In this document: one piece after another, positions 29,036 to 39,422 of the stretch | How positions within the stretch are numbered: position 1 is the first letter of the stretch | Layout: every line of letters begins with the position of its first letter | From: Burkholderiales bacterium Ga0077547 | GTDB taxonomy: Bacteria; Pseudomonadota; Gammaproteobacteria; Burkholderiales; Burkholderiaceae_C | NCBI GenBank assembly: GCA_001464195.1 | Contig: LNEY01000016.1 | Coordinates: forward strand, 1-52,874 | DNA length: 52,874 bases | Reading direction: 5' to 3' | Made by a program: the position numbers and the translations under genes | Notes under the pieces: model-generated | Told to the model about the DNA's origin: nothing | Seen by the model: only the letters and a program-made list of their open reading frames with translations | Databases searched by the model: none

Positions 29036-31335
29036 TCGCTCAGGAACTTGAAGTCAGTTTGCACATGGCGTTCGTGGAGGCGCGTCAGCAACGCCACGAA
29101 TTCATCACGGTGGAGCACCTGTTGATGGCGTTGCTCGACAACCCGTCAGCCGCGGAGGTGCTGCGCGCCTGCTCGGCCAATGTTGATGACCTGCGCAAGA
29201 GCCTGGCGCAGTTCATCAAGGAGAACACGCCGACCGTGGGCGGCACCGACGAGGTCGACACGCAGCCCACGCTGGGCTTCCAGCGCGTGATTCAGCGCGC
29301 GATCATGCACGTGCAGTCGACTGGCAGTGGCAAGAAGGAAGTCACTGGCGCCAATGTGCTGGTGGCGATCTTCGGCGAAAAGGATTCCCACGCGGTCTAC
29401 TACCTGCTCCAGCAAGGCGTCACGCGCTTGGACGTGGTCAATTTCATTGCTCACGGCATCAAGAAGTCCGATCCTCCGGAACCCGCCAAGCCTGCCGACA
29501 ACAGCAGTTCATCTGACGGCGAGAAAGAGGACAGCGACGTGAAGGGTTCACCGCTGGACCAATACACCCAGAACCTCAACCAGCTGGCGCGTGACGGCAA
29601 GATCGATCCGTTGATCGGGCGTGAGCACGAGGTCGAGCGCGTGATCCAGATCCTGTGCCGCAGGCGCAAGAACAACCCGCTGCTGGTGGGCGAAGCCGGC
29701 GTGGGCAAGACGGCGATCGCCGAAGGTCTGGCGTGGCGCATCACCGAGGGCAACGTGCCCGAGGTCTTGGCGAACGCCACGGTGTACTCGCTCGACATGG
29801 GCGCCTTGCTGGCGGGGACGAAATACCGCGGTGACTTCGAGCAGCGCTTGAAGGGTGTCTTGAAGGTGTTGAAGGAGCAGCCGAATTCGGTGCTCTTCAT
29901 TGACGAAATCCACACACTGATTGGCGCGGGCGCCGCATCGGGCGGCACGCTGGATGCCAGCAATTTGTTGAAGCCTGCGCTCAGCTCGGGTGCGATGAAG
30001 TGCATCGGCGCGACCACCTTCACCGAATACCGCGGCATCTTCGAGAAGGACGCAGCGCTGTCACGCCGCTTCCAGAAGGTCGACGTGATCGAGCCTTCGG
30101 TCGAGGAAACGGTCGAGATTCTCAAGGGGCTGAAGTCGCGCTTCGAGGAGCACCACAGCGTCAAGTACGCGCTGGGAGCGTTGCAGGCTGCGGCCGAGTT
30201 GTCTGCCAAGTTCATCAACGACCGGCATCTGCCCGACAAGGCGATCGATGTGATCGACGAAGCCGGTGCTGCGCAACGCATCCTGCCCAAGAGCAAGCAG
30301 AAGAAGACCATCACCCGCAATGAGGTCGAGGAAATCGTGGCCAAGATCGCACGCATTCCGCCCGCCAGCGTGTCGAACGATGATCGCTCGAAGCTCAAGA
30401 GTCTGGACCGCGACCTGAACAGCGTCGTGTTTGGTCAGGAGCCTGCGATCGAAGCCCTGGCGGCCGCCATCAAGATGGCGCGTTCAGGTCTTGGTAAGCC
30501 GGACAAGCCGATCGGCTCGTTCCTGTTCTCCGGCCCGACCGGTGTGGGCAAGACCGAAGTGGCGAAGCAACTCGCCTTCATCCTCGGCATCGACCTGATC
30601 CGCTTCGACATGAGCGAGTACATGGAGCGCCACGCGGTCAGCCGCCTCATCGGTGCGCCTCCGGGCTATGTCGGGTTCGACCAGGGCGGGCTGTTGACCG
30701 AGGCCGTGACCAAGAAGCCGCATTGCGTGCTGCTGCTCGACGAGATCGAAAAGGCACACCCAGACGTTTTCAACGTGCTGTTGCAGGTCATGGACCACGG
30801 CACCTTGACTGACAACAACGGCCGCAAGGCCGACTTCCGCAATGTGATCATCGTGATGACCACGAATGCGGGCGCCGAGATCATGAACAAGGCGACCATC
30901 GGTTTCACAAACCCGCGCGAGCGTGGTGACGAGATGGCCGATGTGAAGCGGATGTTCACCCCGGAGTTCCGCAATCGCCTCGATGCGGTGGTCAGCTTCC
31001 GCGCGCTGGACGAAGACATCATCCTGCGCGTGGTCGACAAGTTCTTGCTCCAGCTCGAAAGCCAGCTGGCCGAGAAGAAGGTCGATGTCACCTTCACCGA
31101 TGCGTTGCGCAAGCACCTCGCGAAGAACGGCTTCGATCCGCTCATGGGCGCACGTCCGATGCAGCGCCTGATCCAGGACACGATCCGCCGTGCACTGGCC
31201 GACGAACTGCTGTTCGGTCGTCTGGTCGATGGTGGCCGTCTGACGGTCGACATCGATGCCGACGGCAAGGTGTCGCTGGACATTCAGCCCGTGAAGAAGA
31301 GCGACAAGCCAAAGGCGGAATCGGCGACAGCCTGA
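29032..31335 (+). CDS. clpA: ATP-dependent Clp protease ATP-binding subunit ClpA
   Basis: 767 aa AAA+ unfoldase of the ClpAP protease. The N domain starts at [21 protein letters not shown]1 has Walker [16 protein letters not shown] and Walker [14 protein letters not shown]2 has [15 protein letters not shown] and [15 protein letters not shown]. The ClpP-docking loop is IGF (in [13 protein letters not shown]), a variant of [18 protein letters not shown] and [20 protein letters not shown] complete D2. A longer in-frame extension inside clpS is rejected. Coupled to clpS and followed by a clear terminator. Confidence 0.97.
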   Translation: MIAQELEVSLHMAFVEARQQRHEFITVEHLLMALLDNPSAAEVLRACSANVDDLRKSLAQFIKENTPTVGGTDEVDTQPTLGFQRVIQRAIMHVQSTGSGKKEVTGANVLVAIFGEKDSHAVYYLLQQGVTRLDVVNFIAHGIKKSDPPEPAKPADNSSSSDGEKEDSDVKGSPLDQYTQNLNQLARDGKIDPLIGREHEVERVIQILCRRRKNNPLLVGEAGVGKTAIAEGLAWRITEGNVPEVLANATVYSLDMGALLAGTKYRGDFEQRLKGVLKVLKEQPNSVLFIDEIHTLIGAGAASGGTLDASNLLKPALSSGAMKCIGATTFTEYRGIFEKDAALSRRFQKVDVIEPSVEETVEILKGLKSRFEEHHSVKYALGALQAAAELSAKFINDRHLPDKAIDVIDEAGAAQRILPKSKQKKTITRNEVEEIVAKIARIPPASVSNDDRSKLKSLDRDLNSVVFGQEPAIEALAAAIKMARSGLGKPDKPIGSFLFSGPTGVGKTEVAKQLAFILGIDLIRFDMSEYMERHAVSRLIGAPPGYVGFDQGGLLTEAVTKKPHCVLLLDEIEKAHPDVFNVLLQVMDHGTLTDNNGRKADFRNVIIVMTTNAGAEIMNKATIGFTNPRERGDEMADVKRMFTPEFRNRLDAVVSFRALDEDIILRVVDKFLLQLESQLAEKKVDVTFTDALRKHLAKNGFDPLMGARPMQRLIQDTIRRALADELLFGRLVDGGRLTVDIDADGKVSLDIQPVKKSDKPKAESATA

Positions 31336-31356
31336 CCTCACCTTCGGGCGCAAGTC

Positions 31357-31391
31357 AAAGCCGGGGCGCTCGAAAGACGCCCCGGCTTTTT
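31357..31391 (+). terminator. Rho-independent terminator of clpSA
   Basis: AAGCCGGGGCG-ctcgaaaga-CGCCCCGGCTTTTT gives an 11-bp GC-rich stem followed by five T, 22 bp after the clpA stop. Confidence 0.92.
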
Positions 31392-31406
31392 CGTGGGGGT
31401 GACCGA

Positions 31407-32210
31407 TCAGCGCACCGAATGCGCAGCCGGATCCTCCCGGAAGTAGTCGACGAGCAGGCGGTAAACCTGCGGCGATTCCCCGCGCAGTTCCAGCGGCTGC
31501 ACGTAGAAGGTCTCGACGCTCACGGCAAAGAACTCAGCCATCGACTCTGCAGCGTAGGGGTCGATCGACGTTTGCTGCTGTGTGGTGGCCCGCGCACGAA
31601 AATCAGCGTAGGCAGATGCCATCACTTCGCGCCAGTGCTGCCGAGCGCTTCGGTCAGCGAGTGGCGGTAGCCCGTCCGCTGCGCCATTGGCCATGTCGAT
31701 GACATGCGCGAATTCATGGATCGTCACGTTGTAGGCCCAGTCCGCCTGCCCCGATTCATCGCCAGCGGCCTCCACGTCGCGCCACGACAGCATGACTGGA
31801 CCATCCTGCATGGCTTCGCCCGCCAGCTCCTCATCGAATTCGTGCACGACACCGTCGTCGTCCATCACCTCGCGAGGCGCCACCACCAAGTCGCCGTGCA
31901 TCACGATACCGACGAACCCTGCGTAGAGGCTCAGCCCGCCGTCCAGGTTCAATACCGGCAGTACGGCCTGCGCAGCGACCGCCACCGCCATTTCGTCAGT
32001 GACCATCAGACCGCGCGCGCCGCTGAATTCCTTGCGGGCGAGGAACAGTGTGGCGAGCCGTCGCAGCCGCTGCAGTTGCTCGGGCGATCGCCATCCGAGG
32101 AAAGGGTAGCGCGCCAGCGTGAGTTGCCACAACGCTTCCGGAATCGCGTGGCGGTGCGAGGCTCGATCGTCGCACCAACGTCGCCATGTGGCTTGCGCCC
32201 TGGCAAACAC
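31407..32210 (-). CDS. mtfA: MtfA-family zinc peptidase
   Basis: 267 aa. E. coli MtfA is a zinc metallopeptidase that binds the Mlc repressor and so affects glucose PTS control. The zinc motif is HEFAHVIDM (about 166-174) with the third ligand Glu in ESMAEFFAVSVE (about 224-235). N-terminal blocks EALWQLTLARYPFL and LMVTDEMAVAVAAQAVLPVL match the family. GTG at 32210 is the only suitable start; it falls 2 bp after the lpxH stop, so the genes are co-transcribed. Its end faces the clpSA terminator. Confidence 0.92.
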   Translation of the reverse strand: MFARAQATWRRWCDDRASHRHAIPEALWQLTLARYPFLGWRSPEQLQRLRRLATLFLARKEFSGARGLMVTDEMAVAVAAQAVLPVLNLDGGLSLYAGFVGIVMHGDLVVAPREVMDDDGVVHEFDEELAGEAMQDGPVMLSWRDVEAAGDESGQADWAYNVTIHEFAHVIDMANGAADGLPPLADRSARQHWREVMASAYADFRARATTQQQTSIDPYAAESMAEFFAVSVETFYVQPLELRGESPQVYRLLVDYFREDPAAHSVR

Positions 32211-32212
32211 GA

Positions 32213-33019
32213 TCAGCGCTCGGTGACTTGCGCCAGCGACAAGCGCTTCATTCCAGCTGCGGTCCAGCGCAGCACTTCGGCGCGCGGTGCAGCGGCGTCT
32301 TGATCGAGGTCCCAGTCGCTGAGGACGTGCCGGATGAAGCCAGGCGCCAGGGCGTCGGTTCCCGGGCTGTGCGTGTGTCCATGGATCAGTACTGTGGTGC
32401 CAGCTTCGTGCATCCAGCGTACCGCGGTGGCGACATCGATGTCCGTGTCACGGCCTGCCATCTGTTCAAGCTTGCGCCGCTCGCTTTCATCGCGGACTTC
32501 TCGCGCCGCGCGGCGCCGCTCGGCAATCGGACGCGCCAGGAATTCACGTCGCCAGGCGGGGTTGCGCACCATCGCGCGAAAGCGCTGGTAAGGCACATCG
32601 GCCAGACAAAGCGCATCGCCGTGGGTGAGCATCACGTGTTCCCCGAACGCGAGCATCACGGTCGGGTCGGCGAGCGCGAGCACGCCGCACGCCTTCAGCA
32701 TGTCTGCGCCGACGAGAAAGTCGCGATTGCCGACCATGAAGCCCAAGGCACAGCGCGTACTCGCTTCGCACAGCACCTCGGCGCATCGCGCCTCGAAACC
32801 CTCATGGCGCGCGTCATCACCGACCCACACCTCGAACAGGTCGCCGAGGATCAGGACGGCATCAGCGCGCGTATGTCGCAGATACGAAGCAAAGGCGTCG
32901 AAGGTGCGAGGTGTGTCTTCGGCCAGGTGCAGATCGCTGATGAAGTCGATCGTGCGCCATTCGGCCGATGCCTGCATCTCCCAGAAGGTGGGCAGTGCCA
33001 GCGGGCCGTCTGTCGTCAC
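32213..33019 (-). CDS. lpxH: UDP-2,3-diacylglucosamine diphosphatase
   Basis: 268 aa calcineurin-like phosphoesterase of lipid A synthesis, cleaving UDP-2,3-diacylglucosamine to lipid X. All five metal motifs are present: ISDLHL (about 27-32), GDLFEVWVGDD (about 58-68), GNRDF (about 95-99), LTHGD (about 131-135) and HGHTHSPG (about 215-222). GTG at 33019 gives a ~20-residue leader before the first motif; the ATG (MQASAEWR) 15 codons in is an alternative. It starts 4 bp after the ppiB stop. Confidence 0.95.
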   Translation of the reverse strand: MTTDGPLALPTFWEMQASAEWRTIDFISDLHLAEDTPRTFDAFASYLRHTRADAVLILGDLFEVWVGDDARHEGFEARCAEVLCEASTRCALGFMVGNRDFLVGADMLKACGVLALADPTVMLAFGEHVMLTHGDALCLADVPYQRFRAMVRNPAWRREFLARPIAERRRAAREVRDESERRKLEQMAGRDTDIDVATAVRWMHEAGTTVLIHGHTHSPGTDALAPGFIRHVLSDWDLDQDAAAPRAEVLRWTAAGMKRLSLAQVTER

Positions 33020-33023
33020 GCGC

Positions 33024-33524
33024 TCAAACCACCACGGCCTTGACGATCACGACATCGTCGTTCGGCACGTCGTCATGGAAGCCCTTGCGACCGGTCTTCA
33101 CGCCTTCGATCGCGTCCACCACCTCGGTGCCGGCAATCACCTTGCCGAATACCGCGTAGCCCCAGCCGCTGCCAGTCTCGGACTTGAAATTCAGGAACTC
33201 GTTGTCGTTGGCATTGATGAAAAACTGGCCTGTGGCCGAATGCGGATCGGAGGTGCGGGCCATCGCCAGCGTGTAGCGCTGGTTCTTGAGTCCGTTGTTG
33301 GCCTCGTTCTTGATGGGCGCATCCGTCGACTTCTGTCCCATGCCGGCCTCGAAGCCACCGCCTTGGATCATGAATCCCTTGATCACGCGGTGGAAGATGG
33401 TGCCGTCATAGAAGCCCTTGCGGACGTACGAGAGGAAATTTGCCGCGCTGATCGGCGCCTTCGCGTCGTCAACTTCGATCAGGATCAGTCCGTGCGAGGT
33501 GTGCAGTTCAACTTGGGTTGCCAT
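33024..33524 (-). CDS. ppiB: cytoplasmic peptidyl-prolyl isomerase B
   Basis: 166 aa cyclophilin without signal peptide. Core motifs: [20 protein letters not shown] (about 45-64) with the catalytic Arg, [19 protein letters not shown] (about 87-105) and [17 protein letters not shown] at 33524 ([12 protein letters not shown]). Second cyclophilin of a tandem, 44 bp downstream of ppiA in the same operon, followed by lpxH. Confidence 0.96.
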   Translation of the reverse strand: MATQVELHTSHGLILIEVDDAKAPISAANFLSYVRKGFYDGTIFHRVIKGFMIQGGGFEAGMGQKSTDAPIKNEANNGLKNQRYTLAMARTSDPHSATGQFFINANDNEFLNFKSETGSGWGYAVFGKVIAGTEVVDAIEGVKTGRKGFHDDVPNDDVVIVKAVVV

Positions 33525-33568
33525 GGGGTGCGCTTCTTGGGGTTGTGAATTCGATGTCGGCCGCGCGC

Positions 33569-34135
33569 TCAGGGTGCGAGTGTGGCCTTGAGGATGGTCA
33601 CGGGCTGCAGCGGAACGTTTTGGTACGGGCCACGATTGCCCGTAGGCACCGCGCGAATGCGGTCGACGACCTCCATGCCGGAGACGACTTTGCCGAAGAC
33701 TGCATAGCCATTGCCGTCCGGTGAGCGGGCAGCGTCGAGGAAGCCGTTGTCTTGTGCATTGATGAAGAACTGCGCGGTCGCGGAGTTGGGGTCCGACGTG
33801 CGCGCCATGGCCAGGGTGCCGCGGCTGTTGCTCAAGCCGGTGCGTGACTCCAGCGGAATCGGTGCGCGCGTGGGCTTCTCTTTGAGCTCTGGCGAAAAGC
33901 CGCCGCCCTGGATCATGAAGTTTTCGATCACACGGTGGAACACCGTACCGTCGTACTGCCCCGCCTTCACGTACTGCAGAAAATTGTCGACCGTCTTCGG
34001 CGCCTTTGCGGCGTTCAGCTCGACGACGATGTCTCCGAGGTTGGTGCTGAGGGTCACCTTCTGGGAGAACGATGCCGTGGCCGTTGTCATCGTCAACACC
34101 GCTGCGGCGATGCCCGCGAGGAATCTCGAACGCAT
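33569..34135 (-). CDS. ppiA: periplasmic peptidyl-prolyl isomerase A
   Basis: 188 aa cyclophilin with signal peptide [20 protein letters not shown] (cleavage near residue 24, before [10 protein letters not shown]). Core motifs [19 protein letters not shown] and [19 protein letters not shown]. It assists proline isomerisation during folding of exported proteins. The start at 34135 is set by the signal peptide. It is 31 bp downstream of the TPR gene. Confidence 0.95.
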   Translation of the reverse strand: MRSRFLAGIAAAVLTMTTATASFSQKVTLSTNLGDIVVELNAAKAPKTVDNFLQYVKAGQYDGTVFHRVIENFMIQGGGFSPELKEKPTRAPIPLESRTGLSNSRGTLAMARTSDPNSATAQFFINAQDNGFLDAARSPDGNGYAVFGKVVSGMEVVDRIRAVPTGNRGPYQNVPLQPVTILKATLAP

Positions 34136-34166
34136 GAAATGTCTTTCGAAAGTCAGTGATCCAGGA

Positions 34167-34703
34167 TCAGGGTGCCGATTTGCCAGCCGCTGGTTCGTTG
34201 AGCTTGCGCAGCAGCGCCAGCCGCGGTGGAATTTCGCCATTCGTCGGCTCCGCCTTCAAAGCTCGCTGGTAAGAGAGCTGAGCCAACTGTGCATAGATGT
34301 CGCCGAGGTTCTGGTGGGCGATCGCGAAACCAGGGTTGGCGCGCAATGCGCCTTCCAGTGCCTGGCGCGCCCTCTCGAAGTCGCCACGCGCTGCGTACAG
34401 CACCGCGAGGTTGTTGTACGGCTCGGGCACTTCGGGAAAATCTTCGGTCAGTTGCTGGAACACCACCAGCGCTTCATCCGTGCGGCCCGCGTCGACCAGC
34501 AACACGCCCTTGAGCATGCGCAGGTCGGGGCGATCCGACTTGGTGGCGAGCAGCGCGTCGAGCTGCGTGAACGCCTCGCTCTGCTGGCCGGAGCGAAACA
34601 GCTGGGTGATGTTTGCCACGTCGTCGGCAGCGTGAACCATGCCGGCCGAAAGCGACAGGATCACCGTCACGAAAGCGAGTTGCAGGCGTCGAACGATGGA
34701 CAT
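34167..34703 (-). CDS. exported TPR-repeat protein
   Basis: 178 aa. Signal peptide MSIVRRLQLAFVTVILSLSA (cleavage after VHA, about residue 25), then three to four tetratricopeptide-like helices: VANITQLFRSGQQSEAFTQL, RMLKGVLLVDAGRTDEALVV, EPYNNLAVLYAARGDFERAR and AIAHQNLGDIYAQLAQLSYQ. Such lipoprotein-free TPR proteins scaffold envelope complexes; partner unknown. Start MSIVRRL at 34703 is preferred to an ATG 48 bp upstream. First gene of an operon with ppiA, ppiB, lpxH, mtfA; divergent from cysS. The same frame stays open for 1.6 kb antisense to cysS, which is not coding. Confidence 0.85.
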   Translation of the reverse strand: MSIVRRLQLAFVTVILSLSAGMVHAADDVANITQLFRSGQQSEAFTQLDALLATKSDRPDLRMLKGVLLVDAGRTDEALVVFQQLTEDFPEVPEPYNNLAVLYAARGDFERARQALEGALRANPGFAIAHQNLGDIYAQLAQLSYQRALKAEPTNGEIPPRLALLRKLNEPAAGKSAP

Positions 34704-34946
34704 GGATGGAGGCGCGGCTTCGAGGGAGGAGGCGTGCGGAACATCGAGCATGGTGCATCGTCCGAAGGCACGCCGGTATACTGACTTTCGCTCGATTGTA
34801 GGTGCGCTGCTTCTTGCAGGAGTCCATCGGTTCCGGTGCAGTGGCTGAACCGAGCCGATGTGGCCAAGCCGCACAATGGTGTCTCCGCTCCCTTGTGGCA
34901 CTTCGATGTGGCGCGCTACGGCGCCACGATCATCTCGACCTCGCTC

Positions 34947-36329
34947 ATGACCTTGCGCATCTTCAATTCCCTGTCCCGCGAGACAGAGGTGTTCACCCCG
35001 ATCGATGCCAACCGAGTGCGGATGTATGTCTGCGGCATGACGATCTACGACCATGCGCGCTTCATGATGGCCTTCGATGTGACCTGTCGCTGGTTGCGCG
35101 AGCTGGGTTACGACGTCACCTACGTGCGCAACATCACCGACATCGACGACAAGATCATCAAGCGCGCGGTCGAGCGCAACATCCCGATTCGTCAATTGAC
35201 CGACGAGATGACCGTGGCGATGCACCAGGATGTGGCCGCGCTCGGCATCCTGCCGCCCACCCACGAGCCGCGCGCGACCGAGCATGTGCCAGCGATGCTG
35301 AAGATGATCAGCACCCTCGAAGCCAAGGGCCTGGCCTACCGATCGCCCAACGCCGACGTCAACTACGCGGTGCGCAAGTTTCCGGCCTACGGCCGCTTGT
35401 CCGGTAAATCGATCGATCAGCTGCGCGCCGGCGAGCGCGTTGCGGTGCTCGACGGCAAGGAAGACCCGCTGGACTTTGTGCTGTGGAAATCGGCCAAGGA
35501 GAGTGAGCCGGCCGACGCGAAGTGGGAGAGCCCCTTCGGCACCGGTCGCCCTGGTTGGCACATCGAGTGTTCGGCGATGAGCTGCGCGCTGCTCGGCGAG
35601 CATTTCGACATCCATGGTGGCGGCCTCGATCTGCAGTTCCCGCACCACGAGAACGAGATCGCGCAAAGCGAAGGCGCCTCGGGTCACAAGTACGTCAATG
35701 TCTGGATGCACAACGGCTTCCTCAATGTCGACAACGAGAAGATGTCGAAGTCGCTGGGCAATTTCTTCACCATCCGCGATGTGCTCAAGCGTTACGACGG
35801 CGAGACGGTGCGCTTCTTCATGCTGCGCACCCACTACCGCAGCCCGTTCAACTTCAGCGACGCCAACCTCGACGATGCGCGTCACGCGCTGCGACGGATC
35901 TACACCGCGCTGGCCAGTGTGGATGTGACCAGCGCCGATGCGGCTGACGATGCAGGCGCTGCCATCGACTGGACACAGCCGCAGGCCGCGACCTTCCGTA
36001 CCGAGATGAACGAAGACTTCAACACGCCCGGCGCGGTTGCGGTGCTGTTCGACCTGGCAGGCGAAGTCAACCGCACGCGTTCGCCACAGGCCGCGCGCTT
36101 GTTGAAGTCGCTGGGCGGCGTTCTCGGCCTGTTGCAGCAACCCGCGCAAACCTTTCTGCAGGCTGGCAGCGGGCTGGACGAATCGCGCATCGATGCCTTG
36201 ATCGCCGAGCGTCAGGCGGCGAAGGCGGCACGCGATTTTGCGCGCGCTGATCAGATCCGGCAGGAACTCGCCGCGCAGTCCATCGTGCTCCAGGATTCCC
36301 CTCAAGGCACCACCTGGGTGAAGGCTTGA
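34947..36329 (+). CDS. cysS: cysteinyl-tRNA synthetase lacking the HIGH motif
   Basis: 460 aa, close to full length, charging tRNA-Cys. Zinc ligands are present: Cys29 in [17 protein letters not shown] and [18 protein letters not shown] is intact at 265-269, and [21 protein letters not shown] and [14 protein letters not shown] are normal. However residues 34-38 read Y-D-H-A-R where the family has Y-D-L-C-H-I/L-G-H-A-R: five codons (15 bp) are missing between 35051 and 35052, removing the HIG of HIGH, needed for ATP binding. The frame is kept. The ATG at 34947 (MTLRIFNSL) fits homologues. Either a real defect or an assembly error. Confidence 0.93.
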   Translation: MTLRIFNSLSRETEVFTPIDANRVRMYVCGMTIYDHARFMMAFDVTCRWLRELGYDVTYVRNITDIDDKIIKRAVERNIPIRQLTDEMTVAMHQDVAALGILPPTHEPRATEHVPAMLKMISTLEAKGLAYRSPNADVNYAVRKFPAYGRLSGKSIDQLRAGERVAVLDGKEDPLDFVLWKSAKESEPADAKWESPFGTGRPGWHIECSAMSCALLGEHFDIHGGGLDLQFPHHENEIAQSEGASGHKYVNVWMHNGFLNVDNEKMSKSLGNFFTIRDVLKRYDGETVRFFMLRTHYRSPFNFSDANLDDARHALRRIYTALASVDVTSADAADDAGAAIDWTQPQAATFRTEMNEDFNTPGAVAVLFDLAGEVNRTRSPQAARLLKSLGGVLGLLQQPAQTFLQAGSGLDESRIDALIAERQAAKAARDFARADQIRQELAAQSIVLQDSPQGTTWVKA

Positions 36330-36331
36330 CC

Positions 36332-36976
36332 ATGCCCGCTGCCGCCACGCCGCCTGTGTACTGGGAAGACGCCTGCAAGCACCTCGCCAAGCGCGACCGG
36401 GTCATGCGCAAGCTGATCCCGAAGTGTGGCAACAGCCACCTGAAGGGCCGCGGCGACGCCTTCACGACGCTGGCGCGATCCATCGTCAGCCAGCAGATCT
36501 CGGTCAAGGCGGCGCAGACGGTGTGGGACCGCTTTCTGGCAGTGGTGCCTGGTGGCGCTGTCCATTTGAAGCCAGCGGGCGTGCTGAAGTTGCAGTCGGC
36601 CGAGTTGCGCGCAGCAGGACTGTCGGCACGCAAGGTCGAGTACCTGAACGACCTGGCGCAGCATTTCTCGACGGGCTCCGTGCACGAGCGGCAGTGGGCC
36701 GAGATGGACGACGAGGCCATCGTCGACGAACTGGTCGCGATCCGCGGGATCGGCCGCTGGACCGCCGAGATGTTCCTGATGTTTCATCTGGCCCGCCCGA
36801 ACGTGCTACCGCTGGACGATGCCGGCCTGATCAAGGGCATCAGCGTCAACTACTTCAGTGGCGAGCCCGTGTCGCGCGCTGAGGCCCGCGAGGTGGGCGA
36901 CGCCTGGGCGCCTTTCCGCTCGGTTGCCACCTGGTACATCTGGCGCAGCCTAGAGCCGACGCCGGTAAACTACTGA
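36332..36976 (+). CDS. DNA-3-methyladenine glycosylase (HhH-GPD, AlkA-like)
   Basis: 214 aa base-excision repair enzyme. The helix-hairpin-helix [17 protein letters not shown] (about 131-147) is followed by the catalytic Asp in [16 protein letters not shown] (about 153-168). The N-terminal block [20 protein letters not shown] is characteristic of the short AlkA-type proteins. The C-terminus [17 protein letters not shown] matches the family. ATG at 36332 is 3 bp past the cysS stop, hence cotranscription with cysS. A TTG 6 bp upstream overlaps the cysS stop and is not needed. Confidence 0.94.
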   Translation: MPAAATPPVYWEDACKHLAKRDRVMRKLIPKCGNSHLKGRGDAFTTLARSIVSQQISVKAAQTVWDRFLAVVPGGAVHLKPAGVLKLQSAELRAAGLSARKVEYLNDLAQHFSTGSVHERQWAEMDDEAIVDELVAIRGIGRWTAEMFLMFHLARPNVLPLDDAGLIKGISVNYFSGEPVSRAEAREVGDAWAPFRSVATWYIWRSLEPTPVNY

Positions 36977-37022
36977 GCTGTTTGGCCTCCGTTACCAACC
37001 GATACCGCGAGTAACGCCACAG

Positions 37023-37994
37023 ATGAGCAAAAGACACTTTCTCGAGTTCGAGCAGCCGGTGGCTGATCTTGAAACGAAGATCGACGAACTGCGCTATGTG
37101 CAGAACGAATCGGCGGTCGACATTTCCGAAGAAATCGACCGCCTGAGCAAGAAGAGCCTGCAGCTCACCAAGGACATCTATGCCAGCCTGACACCGTGGC
37201 AGGTCACGCAGATCGCGCGACACCCGCAGCGGCCTTACACCCTGGACTACGTCAACGAAATCTTCACCGACTTTCAGGAACTCCACGGCGACCGCCACTT
37301 CGCCGATGATCAATCCATCGTCGGCGGGATGGCACGCTTCAATGGTCAGGCCTGCATGGTGATCGGCCACCAGAAGGGCCGCGACACCCGCGAGCGCGGG
37401 GTGCGCAATTTCGGCATGTCGCGCCCCGAGGGCTACCGCAAGGCCCTGCGCCTGATGAAGCTGGCTGAGAAGTTCGGCCTGCCGATATTCACTTTCGTCG
37501 ATACGCCCGGCGCTTACCCCGGCATCGGCGCTGAGGAGCGCGGACAGTCTGAAGCCATCGGCCGCAACATCTTCGAGATGGCGCAACTCGAGGTGCCGAT
37601 CATCGTCACCATCATCGGAGAGGGCGGCTCGGGTGGCGCGCTGGCCATCAGCGTGGGTGACCAGTTGCTGATGCTGCAGTACTCGATCTATTCTGTGATC
37701 TCACCGGAAGGTTGCGCCTCCATTCTCTGGAAAACGTCCGAGCGCGCTGCGGACGCGGCCGAGCAGCTCGGCATCACCGCACACCGCTTGAAAGCTCTCG
37801 GTCTGGTCGACAAGATCGTCAGCGAGCCCGTCGGCGGCGGACACCGCGATGTCAAGGCGATGGCCGCGCAGCTCAAACGCGCCTTGAACGATGCGCTGCG
37901 CCAGGTCAGTGACCTGAAGCCGAAGGAACTGCTGCAGCGACGCTACGAGCGTCTGCAGACCTACGGCCGTTTCACCGACACCACCGATCGTTGA
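37023..37994 (+). CDS. accA: acetyl-CoA carboxylase carboxyltransferase subunit alpha
   Basis: 323 aa. With AccD it transfers carboxyl from carboxybiotin to acetyl-CoA, the first step of fatty-acid synthesis. Blocks: [19 protein letters not shown] at the N-terminus, [45 protein letters not shown] and [18 protein letters not shown], the oxyanion region. Ends in QTYGRFTDT as usual. No deviation seen. 46 bp after the glycosylase gene, and probably in the same transcript. Confidence 0.98.
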   Translation: MSKRHFLEFEQPVADLETKIDELRYVQNESAVDISEEIDRLSKKSLQLTKDIYASLTPWQVTQIARHPQRPYTLDYVNEIFTDFQELHGDRHFADDQSIVGGMARFNGQACMVIGHQKGRDTRERGVRNFGMSRPEGYRKALRLMKLAEKFGLPIFTFVDTPGAYPGIGAEERGQSEAIGRNIFEMAQLEVPIIVTIIGEGGSGGALAISVGDQLLMLQYSIYSVISPEGCASILWKTSERAADAAEQLGITAHRLKALGLVDKIVSEPVGGGHRDVKAMAAQLKRALNDALRQVSDLKPKELLQRRYERLQTYGRFTDTTDR

Positions 37995-38013
37995 GCCCCC
38001 GAGGCGGCGGCGC

Positions 38014-39327
38014 GTGACGTCCTCGCCGCAGATCTTCCGTGTGGCTGTTGCCTACAGCGGCGGTCGCGATTCCACCGCGTTGCTGCATGCCACGCTCGTC
38101 ACGGCGCGGAGTCTTGGTGTCGCGGTTGTCGCGCTGCATGTCAACCATCGCCTGAGTGCGCACGCCAACGACTGGGAGCGCCACTGCCGCCATCAATGCG
38201 AACGCTGGGCGGCCGATGGGTTGCCGGTCTCGTTTGCAGCGGTCTGGCTGCGCAGCCAGCCGCAGCCCGGCGACAGCATCGAAGCCTGGGCACGTCGCGA
38301 ACGCTATGCGGCGCTGAAGCGTCTGGCCCAGCGCCATGGTGCTGAAGTGGTGCTGCTCGCACACCACCGACGGGATCAGGCCGAGACGCTGATCTTGCAG
38401 GCGCTGCGCTCGGCCGGTGTGGCAGGCCTGTCAGGCATGCCGCGCACCATCGAGCGAGACGGGCTGCGCTGGACCCGCCCGTGGCTGGACAAGCCTCGCA
38501 GTGCCATCGAGGCCTATGTGCAAGCGTGGGGTCTGCCCTACATCGATGACGACAGCAACAGCGACGACCGCTACGCACGCAATCGACTGCGGCATCGCGT
38601 GTGGCCCGCGCTGGAACAGGCCTTTCCTGACGCCGAGTCCGCCTTTGCTGCCGCTGCGACCTGGGCGCAGCAGGCGACCGCCTGTCTCGACGAGGTGGCC
38701 GTGGACGACCTGTCGACCATCGCTGGTGATGAAGGTCTGACGCTCAGCGGACTTCAGGCGTTGTCTGTAGCGCGCCGGGTCAACGCCCTGCGCGCCTGGC
38801 TGCGCCGCCAGACCGGCGCCGCACCGCCTGCCACGCTGATCACACGCCTCAACGACGAACTGTTCGGCGATGGTGCGGCCTCATGGTCGCTGGCGGGGGG
38901 GCTGTTGAGACGGTATCGGGGGCATCTGACGTGGCACCTTTCAGCCCATTCCATTGATATGGCGGTGATGCCTGAAGCGACGCTCTGTATTCGCCGCGCC
39001 GGCGCCTATCGCCTGCCCGGATGGGGCGGCTGCCTGCGTGTGGTGCGGGTCAAGGAGGGCGGTGTGCCGCTGGCATGGCTGGCGCAGGTCGAACTGCGTG
39101 AGCGATCGGGCGGAGAGCGCTTTCAGGCTGGCATCGGGCGGCCCGCTCGCAGCTTGAAGAAGCAGTTCCAGTCGGCCGAACTGGCCGCTTGGCAACGCTC
39201 AGGCCCGCTGGTGTACAGCGGCGGTCAACTGGTCTTCGTGCCTGGACTGGGGATCGATGCACGGGTGATCGGTTTGCCCGGGCAACCGCAAGTGAGCATG
39301 CATTGGGAGCCCTCCGAGTCAGCGTGA
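38014..39327 (+). CDS. tilS: tRNA(Ile)-lysidine synthetase
   Basis: 437 aa N-type ATP pyrophosphatase that converts C34 of the CAU-anticodon tRNA-Ile to lysidine, so it reads AUA. The PP-loop SGGRDS lies at about 15-20; VVLLAHHRRDQAETLILQ and GLSGMPRTIERDGLRWTRPW are the family's substrate blocks, then YIDDDSNSDDRYARNRLRH. The C-terminal substrate-binding domain (AGAYRLPGWGG, GGERFQAGIGRPARSLKK) is present. GTG start at 38014, 19 bp after accA. Confidence 0.94.
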   Translation: MTSSPQIFRVAVAYSGGRDSTALLHATLVTARSLGVAVVALHVNHRLSAHANDWERHCRHQCERWAADGLPVSFAAVWLRSQPQPGDSIEAWARRERYAALKRLAQRHGAEVVLLAHHRRDQAETLILQALRSAGVAGLSGMPRTIERDGLRWTRPWLDKPRSAIEAYVQAWGLPYIDDDSNSDDRYARNRLRHRVWPALEQAFPDAESAFAAAATWAQQATACLDEVAVDDLSTIAGDEGLTLSGLQALSVARRVNALRAWLRRQTGAAPPATLITRLNDELFGDGAASWSLAGGLLRRYRGHLTWHLSAHSIDMAVMPEATLCIRRAGAYRLPGWGGCLRVVRVKEGGVPLAWLAQVELRERSGGERFQAGIGRPARSLKKQFQSAELAAWQRSGPLVYSGGQLVFVPGLGIDARVIGLPGQPQVSMHWEPSESA

Positions 39328-39422
39328 CGGTATGCCGCCGAGCGCCGCGCCGGCACTTGTAAAATGCAGGGCTTTCCCGAACTCCGCAGCAGCGCATGCA
39401 CCGCTGCGATGCACTGAACCCC

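Noticed and set aside
34752..36305. Long upstream extension of the TPR-protein frame
   Set aside because: Runs antisense through all of cysS with no family motifs; the signal peptide fixes the true start at 34703.
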